Source: Rhodococcus sp. IEGM 1409 | GTDB lineage: Bacteria > Actinomycetota > Actinomycetes > Mycobacteriales > Mycobacteriaceae | Length of the DNA stretch: 64,000 nucleotides | Direction: 5' to 3' | Assembly (NCBI RefSeq): GCF_030056735.1 | Contig: NZ_JASHKN010000002.1 | Span: 682,001-746,000, forward strand | In this document: positions 47,194 through 57,400 of the stretch, piece by piece | Numbering within the stretch: position 1 is the first letter of the stretch | Layout: each line of letters begins with the position of its first letter | Translations under genes and position numbers: made by a program | Notes under the pieces: model-generated | Told to the model about the DNA's origin: nothing | What the model saw: the letters and a program-made list of their open reading frames with translations, nothing else | The model's database searches: none

Positions 47194-47212
47194 TTAGGCT
47201 GGCCTAAAGTCA
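47194..47212. promoter_or_regulatory. IdeR/DtxR-like iron box upstream of the DHB operon
   Basis: TTAGGCTGGCCTAA (47194-47207) is a perfect palindrome about the central TG. The 19-bp element matches 14 of 19 positions of the IdeR consensus. It lies about 75 nt before the carrier-protein start at 47287. Confidence 0.7.
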
Positions 47213-47286
47213 AGGCGTGCGGATGGGGTCGACACGAGGGTTGGTTGGCTCGATCTGAGCGCGTCGACCCCTACTCGAGGAGACCG

Positions 47287-47517
47287 ATGAGCAACACCGT
47301 GGACCGTGACCAGATCGTGCGCGACGTCGCCGAGGTTCTGTCGATGAGGGCAGAACAACTCGGCGACGACGCGGACCTGGGTGACGAGGGCCTGGACTCG
47401 GTTCGTTTGATGACGCTCGTCGAACGGTGGCGAGGAGCGGGCGCGGATGCCGACTTCGCCGAGTTGGCAGAAGAACCCACGATCAATGCCTGGGTTCAGG
47501 TCCTGTGCCCGCAGTGA
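47287..47517 (+). CDS. Free-standing aryl carrier protein
   Basis: 76 residues. The phosphopantetheine site is Ser in DEGLDSVRLM (about residue 38), in the usual carrier four-helix context. GAGGAG stands 4 nt before the ATG. It would hold 2,3-dihydroxybenzoate as a thioester, loaded by the DHB-AMP ligase encoded two genes on, for the first condensation domain of the NRPS. In EntB and DhbB the carrier is fused to isochorismatase; here it is separate and the isochorismatase is correspondingly short. The stop overlaps the next start (GTGA). Confidence 0.88.
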   Translation: MSNTVDRDQIVRDVAEVLSMRAEQLGDDADLGDEGLDSVRLMTLVERWRGAGADADFAELAEEPTINAWVQVLCPQ

Positions 47518-48302
47518 GTGCGCACCGAATCGCCGTGGTCACCGGTGCAGCGGCGGGTATCGGCGCTGCAGTTGCTCGGACTCTTGCGCGCGACGGGTAT
47601 TCGCTGGCGCTTCTCGATCGCGACGACGTCGAATTGAAGCGGGTAGCTGCGGAATTGGCAGAAACCATCGATGGCGCCGAGATCGAGTCCCACGTCGTGG
47701 ACGTGACCGATCGGCAAGCAGTCGATGCAGCAGTGGCCTCCACGATGGACACGTTCGGCCGGATCGACGCGCTCGCGCACGTTGCCGGAATTCTCGACAC
47801 CGGATCGGTGCTGGACTCTGATCCCGTTCAGTGGCGGAAGATATTCGATGTCAACGTCTTCGGTTTGCTGAACGTGCTGCAAAGTGTGGGATTGGAAATG
47901 CGTCGTCAGCGGACCGGGTCGATCGTGGTGGTCTCGTCCAACGCGGCCGGAGTCCCACGTATCGGGATGGGTGCTTACGGTTCGTCCAAAGCGGCTGCGA
48001 CGATGTTGGTGCGAACCGCTGGACTGGAGTTGGCCGGCGACGGGATTCGTGTCAACGTGGTTGCTCCGGGATCCACCGACACCGCAATGCAGCGTTCGTT
48101 GTGGTCGGACCCCTCCGACGATTCGGGTGCCGACGCGGTCATCGAAGGCAATCTGGCGAGCTATCGCCTGGGCATTCCGCTCGGAAAACTGGCCACCGCA
48201 GACGATATCGCGGACTCGGTGCACTTTCTGCTGTCCGACCGGGCAGCCCACATCACCATGCAGGCGCTGTACGTCGACGGTGGAGCGACGCTCAAAGCGT
48301 GA
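47514..48302 (+). CDS. dhbA: 2,3-dihydro-2,3-dihydroxybenzoate dehydrogenase
   Basis: 262 residues from the GTG at 47514 (GTGA overlap). A short-chain dehydrogenase: cofactor motif TGAAAGIGAAVA, NVFG, catalytic Ser in VVSSNAA, and Tyr-x3-Lys in YGSSKAA. It oxidises 2,3-dihydro-DHB to 2,3-dihydroxybenzoate with NAD, the last step of the aryl unit. Identified as DhbA/EntA mainly by its operon. Confidence 0.9.
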   Translation: MSAHRIAVVTGAAAGIGAAVARTLARDGYSLALLDRDDVELKRVAAELAETIDGAEIESHVVDVTDRQAVDAAVASTMDTFGRIDALAHVAGILDTGSVLDSDPVQWRKIFDVNVFGLLNVLQSVGLEMRRQRTGSIVVVSSNAAGVPRIGMGAYGSSKAAATMLVRTAGLELAGDGIRVNVVAPGSTDTAMQRSLWSDPSDDSGADAVIEGNLASYRLGIPLGKLATADDIADSVHFLLSDRAAHITMQALYVDGGATLKA

Positions 48303-48343
48303 GACGTATTTGCTGACAGCACTTTCGAACAGGAGTCACTTGC

Positions 48344-50008
48344 ATGACCTCGAGGATCGCTCGCGAGCCCTTGGCGCCCGTCGCACAGTATCCACCCGAA
48401 TTGGTGACGCGCTATCGGGAACGAGGCTACTGGACGGACGAGACGCTGGCCGGATTCGTCACGGCTGCGGCCGCACGACATCCCGACAACGAAGCTGTGG
48501 TCGGTAGCGATGCCGCTGGAGCAAAAACACGGTTGACGTATTCCGAGCTCGACCGTCGCAGTTCGGCAGTGGCCGGAGGCCTGTTCGCGTTGGGTGTTCG
48601 CGCCGGTGACCGAGTGCTCCTGCAGCTACCGAACATCGTGGAATACGTCGAAGCATTGTTCGGTGTGCTGAAGCTCGGCGCACTGCCGGTTTTCGGGTTG
48701 CCGGCGCATCGCCGAACCGAAATCGGATACTTCTGCCAGTTCGCTGATGTGGCTGCCTATATCGTGGCCGACCGTCATGGCGGGTTCGACTACCGCGCAT
48801 TGGCGCGCGAGGTGAACGAAGGCCTCGAGACTCCGCCTGTTGTGATCGTGGCGGGTGACCCCGAAGAGTTTGTCGGTTTCGATTCGCTGCGCGGATACGA
48901 GGTTCCCGTTCTTGCCGACGTCGATCCGTTGTCGGTCGCCTTTCTTCAGCTTTCCGGTGGCACGACCGGTGTTCCGAAGCTGATTCCGCGAACGCACGCC
49001 GACTACCTCTACTCGGTGCGGGCATCCAACCCGATCTGCGGCGTCGACGACTCGACGCGCATGTTGGTGGTTCTTCCTGCTGCGCACAATTTTCCGATGA
49101 GTTCGCCGGGCATCCTGGGTGTTTTCCACGCGGGCGGCACCGTGGTTCTGGCGCCGGACACCATGCCCTCCACAGCTTTCGGTCTGATCGAATCAGAGCG
49201 AATCACGCACGCGTCGTTGGTTCCACCGATCGCTTTGGCCTGGATGGCCGCCCCCAGCAAGGCAGATCACGATCTGTCGAGCTTGCGGGTTCTCGGCGTC
49301 GGCGGAGCGAAGTTCAGCGCCGAAGCCGCTGCACGGGTACCCACGGAGCTGGGCTGCACCCTCCAGCAGGTGTTCGGGATGGCCGAGGGGCTGGTCAACT
49401 ACACCCGCCTCGACGACACGCAAGAATTGATCGTCAGCACGCAGGGCCGGCCCATTTCATCCGACGACGAGGTTCGTGTGGTCGATGACGAGGGCGCGCT
49501 CGTCGAGCCCGGAACCACGGGCCACCTGCTGACGCGGGGGCCGTACACGATCCGTGGCTACTACCGCGCGGATGCGCACAATGGCGAGGTCTTCGATGCC
49601 GAAGGTTTCTACCGCACCGGCGATCTGGTCAGCGTCACCGATACGGGTCACCTGATAGTCGAGGGGCGCGCAAAGGACCAGATCAACCGCGGTGGCGAGA
49701 AGGTGGCAGCCGAGGAGATCGAAAACCACCTGCTCTCGCATCCTGCTGTCCACGACGCGGCCGTCGTCGCTGTTCCCGACGAGTACCTGGGCGAGCGAAC
49801 GTGTGCAGTCCTGGTGATTGCCGGCGAAGCGCCGACTGTCGGCGAGATCAAGCGATACATACGAGGCCGAGGCGTTGCGGCGTACAAGGTTCCGGATCGA
49901 GTGGAATTCGTGACCGAGTTCCCCGTCACCGGCGTCGGAAAGACCAGTAAGGCGGCCTTGCGCCGTGTTCTCAGTGAATCGATTGCGGCGCAGACGCTGT
50001 CGAGTTGA
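48344..50008 (+). CDS. dhbE: 2,3-dihydroxybenzoate-AMP ligase
   Basis: 554 residues. Adenylation motifs: A3 LSGGTTGVPKLIPRTH, A5-like FGMAEGLVNYTR, A7 FYRTGD, A8 GRAKDQINRGGEKVAAEEIE and A10 Lys near GVGKTSKAALR. HNFPMSSPG is the pocket segment typical of DHB-activating enzymes, with Asn where amino-acid domains have Asp. It activates DHB and loads the carrier protein encoded at 47287. AGGAG is 8 nt upstream of the ATG. Confidence 0.93.
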   Translation: MTSRIAREPLAPVAQYPPELVTRYRERGYWTDETLAGFVTAAAARHPDNEAVVGSDAAGAKTRLTYSELDRRSSAVAGGLFALGVRAGDRVLLQLPNIVEYVEALFGVLKLGALPVFGLPAHRRTEIGYFCQFADVAAYIVADRHGGFDYRALAREVNEGLETPPVVIVAGDPEEFVGFDSLRGYEVPVLADVDPLSVAFLQLSGGTTGVPKLIPRTHADYLYSVRASNPICGVDDSTRMLVVLPAAHNFPMSSPGILGVFHAGGTVVLAPDTMPSTAFGLIESERITHASLVPPIALAWMAAPSKADHDLSSLRVLGVGGAKFSAEAAARVPTELGCTLQQVFGMAEGLVNYTRLDDTQELIVSTQGRPISSDDEVRVVDDEGALVEPGTTGHLLTRGPYTIRGYYRADAHNGEVFDAEGFYRTGDLVSVTDTGHLIVEGRAKDQINRGGEKVAAEEIENHLLSHPAVHDAAVVAVPDEYLGERTCAVLVIAGEAPTVGEIKRYIRGRGVAAYKVPDRVEFVTEFPVTGVGKTSKAALRRVLSESIAAQTLSS

Positions 50009-50044
50009 TCGGTTCTCACTCCCACTCTCTCGAGGAGATAATTC

Positions 50045-50692
50045 ATGGCGCTACCCACCGCAGTCCGATACGAGATGCCCACCGAGTTTCCGCAGAATCG
50101 GGTCGACTGGACTCTCGATCCTTCCAGGGCGGTGCTGCTTCTGCACGACATGCAGGAGTATTTCGTGAACGCGTACGACCGAAGCGTCGACCCGCTCCAA
50201 ACCGTGGTTCCGAACATCGACCGCCTTCGTTCGTCGGCGCGAGCTGCCGGAATGCCGATCGTCTACACCGCACAACCGGGTGATCAGGATCCCGAGGAGC
50301 GCGCGTTGCTGTCGGATTTCTGGGGACCGGGACTGAAGGCAGATCCTGCTCACACCGACGTGATCGCCGAGTTGGCTCCGCATCCGGTCGACGTCATGCT
50401 CACTAAATGGCGCTACAGCGCCTTCATCAAGACCGACTTGCGTGAGCGGCTGCGCGAGAGTGGACGTGACCAGCTGGTCATCACCGGAATCTATGCCCAC
50501 ATCGGTTGCCTGACTACCGCTTTGGACGGGTTCATGCAAGACGTGCAGATCTTCTTCGTAGGCGACGCGGTGGCCGACTTCTCCCTGGACGAGCATGTCG
50601 GTGCACTCGAGTACGCGGCCGGACGCTGCGCCTCGGTCACCCGAACCGATGACCTGGTCAAGGCGATGAGCGCGGAAACGGTTTCGGCCTAG
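50045..50692 (+). CDS. dhbB: Isochorismatase
   Basis: 215 residues, the length of the isochorismatase domain alone; the C-terminal carrier domain of EntB/DhbB is missing and supplied by the separate protein at 47287. Catalytic features: Asp in LLLHDMQEYFVNAY, Lys in LTKWRYSAF, and GIYAHIGCLTTA. It hydrolyses isochorismate to 2,3-dihydro-DHB and pyruvate. A GAGGAG ribosome site precedes it. A terminator-like hairpin follows. Confidence 0.92.
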   Translation: MALPTAVRYEMPTEFPQNRVDWTLDPSRAVLLLHDMQEYFVNAYDRSVDPLQTVVPNIDRLRSSARAAGMPIVYTAQPGDQDPEERALLSDFWGPGLKADPAHTDVIAELAPHPVDVMLTKWRYSAFIKTDLRERLRESGRDQLVITGIYAHIGCLTTALDGFMQDVQIFFVGDAVADFSLDEHVGALEYAAGRCASVTRTDDLVKAMSAETVSA

Positions 50693-50700
50693 GCGTGAAC

Positions 50701-50725
50701 GGCGACGGGTGGGCCACCCGTCGCC
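50701..50725 (+). terminator. Hairpin after the isochorismatase gene
   Basis: GGCGACGGGTG (50701-50711) pairs perfectly with CACCCGTCGCC (50715-50725) around a 3-nt loop, 9 nt after the stop. It probably ends or attenuates the DHB operon before the next gene at 50740. Confidence 0.8.
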
Positions 50726-50739
50726 GTATTGTCAGGTGT

Positions 50740-51192
50740 GTGAAGACTTTGTTGGTGGTTCACCACTCGCCCTCGCCGACAACCCACGAATTGTTGGATG
50801 CGGTCCTTGCCGGGGCTCGCGATCCCGAGATCGAGGGCGTCGAGGTGAAGGTGATGCCGGCGTTGGCTGCGACCGTGCCCGACGTACTCGCTGCTGACGG
50901 ATATCTTTTCGGTACCACCGCCAATTTCGGATACATGTCGGGTGCGCTCAAATACTTCTTCGACACCACGTACTACCAATGCCTCGGTGCGGTTTCGGAT
51001 CGGCCGTACGGACTGTGGGTTCACGGAAACAACGACACTGCTGGTGCTGTGTCGTCGGTTCGCAAGCTCGCCATCGGGCTCGGATTGGTTGCGGTGGCGG
51101 ATCCGCTCGAAGTGACTGTGAGCGTGGACAAATCGGTGCGCAATCGTTGTTCTGAATTGGGCGGAACCGTCGCGGCAACGCTGATGGACTAG
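50740..51192 (+). CDS. Flavodoxin-like / NADPH-dependent FMN reductase family protein
   Basis: 150 residues from the GTG at 50740, giving MKTLLVVHHSPSPTTHELLD. The phosphate-binding loop HSPSPTTHELL and GTTANFGYMSGALKYFFD are features of flavodoxin-fold quinone or FMN reductases. Between the isochorismatase and NRPS genes it might reduce ferric siderophore or supply reduced flavin; that is inference only. The start codon has a weak ribosome site, very close to the hairpin at 50701-50725. Confidence 0.75.
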   Translation: MKTLLVVHHSPSPTTHELLDAVLAGARDPEIEGVEVKVMPALAATVPDVLAADGYLFGTTANFGYMSGALKYFFDTTYYQCLGAVSDRPYGLWVHGNNDTAGAVSSVRKLAIGLGLVAVADPLEVTVSVDKSVRNRCSELGGTVAATLMD

Positions 51193-51343
51193 CCTTCACG
51201 TTCCTTGTTCCGGTTCACGAAAGATCCTGCCCCACAAATTGTTGTGGCTGTGCGTGTCGACCCGCGAGCTCGTTGGGTGCTGTCGGTCCGCCAGATTTCC
51301 AGGTCGAGGGCGGGGTGGATTGCCCGATTCATCGACATTTAGT

Positions 51344-51383
51344 TTAGGCTACCCAAAAAGATGTTAGGTCACCCTTGGGTGAC
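51344..51383 (+). promoter_or_regulatory. Repeated TTAGG(C/T)NACCC and a GTCACCC palindrome before the NRPS gene
   Basis: TTAGGCTACCC (51344) and TTAGGTCACCC (51364) are direct repeats exactly 20 bp apart. Each is a half-match to an IdeR box (about 11 of 19). The second runs into a perfect palindrome GTCACCCTTGGGTGAC (51368-51383). All lie within 70 nt of the NRPS start at 51410. Iron regulation is likely, but the layout differs from a standard iron box. Confidence 0.55.
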
Positions 51384-51409
51384 TTGTGTCCACAGACAAG
51401 GGGATCAGT

Positions 51410-54400
51410 GTGAGCGTTCTTCCAGGTTCGAACTCCGGAGCGGCGAGCGAAGCTACGTTTGCTCTCACAGGAGCTCAACTGGGGATTTGGAACGCACAGA
51501 GACTCGATCCCGAATCCCGGAGCTACCTCGTCGGTGAGGTGCTCGAAATCTCGGGCGACGAACCGATCGACACCGAACTTCTGACAGCCGCCATCACGGC
51601 GACGATCGGTGAAGCCGAAACCATGCGGTTGCGGATGATCGAGACAGCGGACGGCCCGCGTCAGTACATCTCCGACGAGCCGGTTGCAGTCATCCCCATC
51701 ACCGACGTCCGTGACGAGCGCGATCCGGTGGCCGTGGCGCACGCACTGGTCGACGCCGAGCGCAGCCGGGCCTCCGAGTACTGCCGTTTCATGGTGGAGC
51801 GTCCGCTCTACACGTACTCGCTGATCAGGCTGTCCGATCGCGAGATCTGGTGCATCCAGCTCTATCACCACCTGATCGTCGACGGATACAGCGCAGCCAT
51901 GATTTCGCGCCGAGTCTCCGCGCACTACACGGCCGCGAAGAAGGGAACCGACGTCGCGCCAACGCGATTCGGTTCGATGACCGATCTGGTGACCGAGGAC
52001 GAGGCATACCGGTCGGGCGACCAGTTCGTGGAAGATCGTGACTACTGGCGCGATGTCCTCACGCCGTTGCCCGCGTTGGACGGACGCGGCCAGCAGGTCA
52101 CCGGTCCGGCGGAACGAACGATCCAGGTTCGCGAGGTCATCCCCGCCGACGCCCTCAACCGCCTCAAAGAGGTGGCAGACTCGACGGGAACAACGTGGGC
52201 CGAGGCCCTGATCGCCTGCTACGGCGCGTTTCTCCACCGGTTGCTCGGTGAGACGGATGTTGTCATCGCGATGCCACTCATGGCGCGCGTGGGGCGCACG
52301 GCACTCAAGACGCCGGCCATGGCAGTCAACGTCCTGCCACTCCGGTTGACGATTCGCAGCCACGATCGACTCGGTGACCTGAGCAAGCAGGTGGCCGCCA
52401 CGATGAAAAGCCTGCGCGCGCACCAGCGATACCGTGGTGAGAATCTTGCTCGGGACCTGGGCGTCGCCGGCACCGGCGCACTGCTTCACGGGATCGGGAT
52501 CAATCTCAAGGCGTTCGACTTCGCCCTCGATTTCGCCGGCGCTGTGGGTGTACTGCGTAACGTCGCCGGGGGTCCGCCGGAGGACCTGGGTTTGACGGTG
52601 ACCCCCATTGCGGACGGCGAAGTTCTACTCGGATTCGAAGTGGACGCGCGTACCAATACTCGGGATTCGGTTCAGCGTCGCCTCGCTGGTTTCGTCAGCA
52701 TCGTCAATGCGATGGTGGGGGAGGGAGATCCTGCCGTCGGTCAGGTGGAGATGATGACGGCGCCCGAAGCTGCGCGGATTCTTGCCGGCCGTGAGACCGA
52801 ACCTGTGCCTGGCTCTGTCGACCTCGTCCCCGACGTCTTCGATCGCATCGTCGTCGAGCACGCGGATGACACAGTCCTCGTGTGCGGTGAGGACCGTCTG
52901 ACAGGCGCAGAACTCGGTGGCCGCGTCCACAAGCTCGCCCGGTTGCTTCGGGCCCTCGATGTCGGCCCGGACGACATTGTCGGACTTGCGCTTCCGCGTA
53001 CGTCCGAGATGGTGGTGGCGCTGCTCGCGACATTGAACGCGGGCGCAGCGTACGTGGCCCTGGATCCGCAGCACCCGGCCGAGCGGTTGCGGGATCTGAT
53101 CGACGACGCACAGCCGAAGGTCGTGCTCACCACTTCCGCCTTGGCTCAGCAACTCGTCGGAGATTCTCGGCCAGACCCGCTCGTCCTCGATTCCGACGCA
53201 GTGCGCGAGGAACTCCGTGCCAATTCCGAGCTTGCACTGGAACTCGGTGAACTGGCGACGGTGCGTCATGGTGATCACCTGGCGTACGTCATCTACACCT
53301 CAGGATCGACAGGCAAGCCCAAGGGCGTGTTGGTCAGAAGCGGTGGATTGGCGCACCTGCTTCACCACCATCGCGCCACCATCTACCGGGACACCGCCGA
53401 GCGCGTCGGAAACCGCCAACTGCACACCGCACACACGGCGTCGTTCGCCTTCGACGCGTCTCTCGACCAGCTGTTGTGGCTGCTGTGTGGTCATCGAGTG
53501 CACGTGTACGGCGAAGAACTGCAGAAGGACGCCGTAGCCCTGGTCGCGGCGTTCGAGCGAGATCGCGTCGACGTGGTCGACACGACGCCGTCGATGGCTG
53601 CAGCGATGGTGGACAACGGATTGCTGAGCACGCAGCGGTTGCAGCTCCTTGTCGTGGGCGGCGAGGCGGCACCGCCGGCACTGTGGGACGCGATCATCGA
53701 ATCCGGAGTCCCGGCTCGAAACCTGTACGGCCCCACGGAAACGACGGTCGACGCGATCGCGACCACGGTCGAAGGGGCCGGACCGCGTATCGGGTACCCG
53801 CTCGCGGGCACCCGTGCATACCTGCTCGACAGCGCGCTCGAACCGGTCTCCGACGGTGAACGAGGGGAGCTCTACCTGGCCGGACCGCAATTGGCCAGGG
53901 GATACCTCGGCCGCGCCGGCGCGACCTCCGAGCGTTTCGTCGCAGACCCCTTCGGGGCCCCGGGAGATCTCATGTACCGCGCCGGGGACGTGGCGCGCTG
54001 GGTACCGGGTCGGGGCTACGACTTCATCGGTCGCAGCGACAAGCAGGTGAAGATCCGCGGACATCGAGTCGAGTTGAGCGAGGTCGAGGCTGTTCTCGGA
54101 TCGGTTCCCGGAATCGGCGCGGCTGCCGCGCTGATCCGTACGGACGGAGGACGGCCCAGCCTGGTCGGCTACGTTGTCGCCGCTGTCGGCGCGGCGCTTC
54201 CGCCGCAGGAAGAGTTGCGCCGTGACCTCGCCGATCGCGTACCGGATCATCTGGTTCCCGCCGCAATCGTCGTTCTGGACGAACTGCCGGTCACGGTGAA
54301 CGGAAAGCTCGATCGTGCGGCACTACCCGCTCCGGCCGTCGAGTCGGAGGGGCGCGCGGCATCCACACCGCGCGAAGAAATCCTCTGTGACGTGGTGGCC

Positions 54401-57400
54401 GAGGTGCTCGGTCGCGAACGCGTCGGCGTGGACGAGGACTTCTTCGGCCTCGGTGGTGACAGCATCACGGCAATCAGCGTCAGCAGTCGGCTGCGGGTGC
54501 GCGGACTGGTCGTTGCTCCGAAAGAGCTACTTGCACAGCGAGATCTGGGAACCATCGCCGCTGCGGCGCGTGAAATTGCCGATGAGGCCGACGCCGCTGC
54601 AGCGGTCGTGGACGTGGCGACCGGCACCGTGATCGCTCCGCCGATCGTTCGGGCACTGATCGACAAGAATCCGACGGACGAGGCAATCGCGGGCTACGCG
54701 CAGTGGACCGCAGTGCGCATCGACGACGGCCTCTCGCTCGGTGACCTGCAGTCCGGCGTACAGACGGTCCTCGATCACCACGACGCGCTGCGTCTGCTGC
54801 TGCGGCGTGAAAACGACAGCGGCACTACCGAATTGATCGTCCGGGACGCCGGCGCGGTACGCAGTGAGGGACTCGTTCGCGAGGTGTCCGACAGCTCCGA
54901 GCCGTCCCGGATCAGAGAGCTTGCAGAGGCGTCGGCGGCGAGTCTCGATCCGCGCGCCGGTGAACTCCTGCGAGTTGTGCTGGTCAATACCGAGGCCGGT
55001 CGGCCCGATCAATTGATCCTGGTGGCTCACCATTTGATCGTCGACGGTGTGTCCTGGCGAATTCTGCTTCCCGATCTCCACGAAGCTACCGACGCTGCAC
55101 GCGAGCGTAGGTCGGCCAGGTTGGCTGCAGGCGGAAGTTCGTGGCGTCGATACGCGGGGTTGCTCGCAGAATTCGGGACCTCGGGCAGCAGATCATCGGA
55201 GCTCGAGTACTGGAAGTCTGCATCGGTGCAGGTGGACGACGCGCCTATCGGCAGCCGTCGTCTCGACCCGAAAGTCGACGTGAGCGCAACCGCCTCCCGC
55301 ACGACAACTGTTGCGCCCCCGGCCGTCACCGACGCGTTGCTGACCACACTTCCGGCGGCGTACCGAGCCAAGGCCGACGAAGTACTTCTCGCGGGATTGA
55401 TGCTTGCATTGCGCTCGTGGCAGCACAGTCGGGGCCGAATCGGGCTGCCCGCGCAGACCGTCACCGTCGAGGGCCATGGACGCGACGCGCTCACCATCGA
55501 CACCGACTTCGCCGGAACCATCGGGTGGTTCACCAGTGAATTCCCGGTTCGAGTGCCCACCGACGCGCTGATGACCGCCGATGATCTTGCCGACGCGCTC
55601 AGTGGCGGAGCAACCGCCGGGCATCTGCTGCGTGCGGTGAAGGAGGCAAAACGAGCCGTGCCCGCAGGTGGAGTCGGTTACGGAGTTCTCCGGCATTCGG
55701 ATCCCGACACTGCCCCTGATCTTTCCGCGTGTGCTGCTCCCGAACTGCTGCTCAACTATCTCGGCCGCTTCCCGTCCCTGCCCGGAACCGGATGGCGATT
55801 GCCGGAACAGGATGCATTCGCGGTAATCGAACCGGCCACCAAGGCTATGTCGGAAGTGCTGGCGCTCAACGCATTTGTCCGTGAGGACGGCGCGCCGACG
55901 CTGGCAGTCGAATGGACTGCGGCCGGTGCGGTGCTCGACGAAGCGACGATCGTCGAGCTGCAAGCACATTGGGAAGGGGCGCTTGCTGCGCTGACAGCGC
56001 ATGCCGCGCTCTTCGACGGTGGTTTGACGCCTTCCGATTGCTCCGCCACGATCTTCGGCCAGGGCGCCGTGGTCGATCAGGCCGGGATCAACGAACTCGA
56101 AGCCGTCCACGGACCACTTGCCGATGTACTTCCGCTCTCGCCGCTACAAGAGGGTCTCTTGTTCCACGCGGTCCGTGACGGTGCCGCAGACGTCTACACA
56201 CTCACTGCACGCTTTGATCTCTCCGGCTCGTTGGACGAGGTGAAGTTGGCCAACGCGTTCGAGACCGTGATCGACAGGCACCCGAACCTGCGCGCCGCCT
56301 TCCACTACGAGCAGTTCGAACGTCCCGTTCAGGTCATTCCGCGCGGTGCAAAGGTTGCGTGGCGTTCGGTCGACCTGACGTCGGTTCCAGCGTCCACTGC
56401 ATTGCGCTCTGCAGATCAGCTCGAGGACGAGGCCGCCGAGCATGTCTTCGACGTCAGCACGCCGCCGCTGCTGCGCGCACTACTCATCAGGCTGCCCGGC
56501 GGGGTGCACCGACTGGTCCTCAACGCGCACCACTTGCTCACCGACGGGTGGTCGACGCCGATCGTCTTGCGCGAGTTGATGAACGTGTACCACGACGGCG
56601 ATGCGCACCTTCCCACGCCGACGCCGTACCGCGACTACTTGGCATGGATAGCCGGTCGTGATCAGGACTCTGCCCGTGCAGTGTGGAGTGAGCGTTTACG
56701 GGGGCTCGCGGCGCCGACTCTCGTTGCAGACGTAGGGGCGCCGCGAAGTGTGCCCGTCGCGCTCGAGGTTCCGCTCGCGGCATCGGACGCCGACGCGTTG
56801 ATCGAACTGGGGCGCGCGCGAGCGCTGACGATCAATACCCTGGTCCAGGGTGCGTGGGCGGCAACGCTCGCCGAGGCGACAGGACAGTGGGACGTCGTGT
56901 TCGGGGCTACCGTGTCAGGTCGACCTGCCGAACTCGCCGGAGTGGAGGGGATGGTCGGGTTGTTCAGCAACACGATTCCGGCCCGCCTCGACATCGACAC
57001 GGACGAGCCTTTGCTGGATCAGTTCGTCGGGCTGCAGAACGCGCAGTTCGACATCGTGGACGTCGAGCACACCAGTTTGGCCGAGATCGAGCGCATTGCC
57101 GGGATCGGGCAATTGTTCGACACGCTGTTGGTGTTCGAGAACTTCCCGAACTCCGGTGCGGGACAGCCCGCGTCGCACACCCTTCGGGTCGAGGGATTCA
57201 CCAACCGCGGGGTCACGCACTATCCGATGACGTTGATGGCGCCGCCGAGTACCGGTCTGGATCTGGTTCTGTACCACGATCCTGCAGTCGTTTCCGAAGC
57301 CACAGCGCAGCAAATGGTCACAAGGCTCGCGGAGATCCTGCGTGGGTTGCTGACCGAGCCGACAGCTCCGGCATCCGCGGTGCTGACGGTTGTCCGACAG

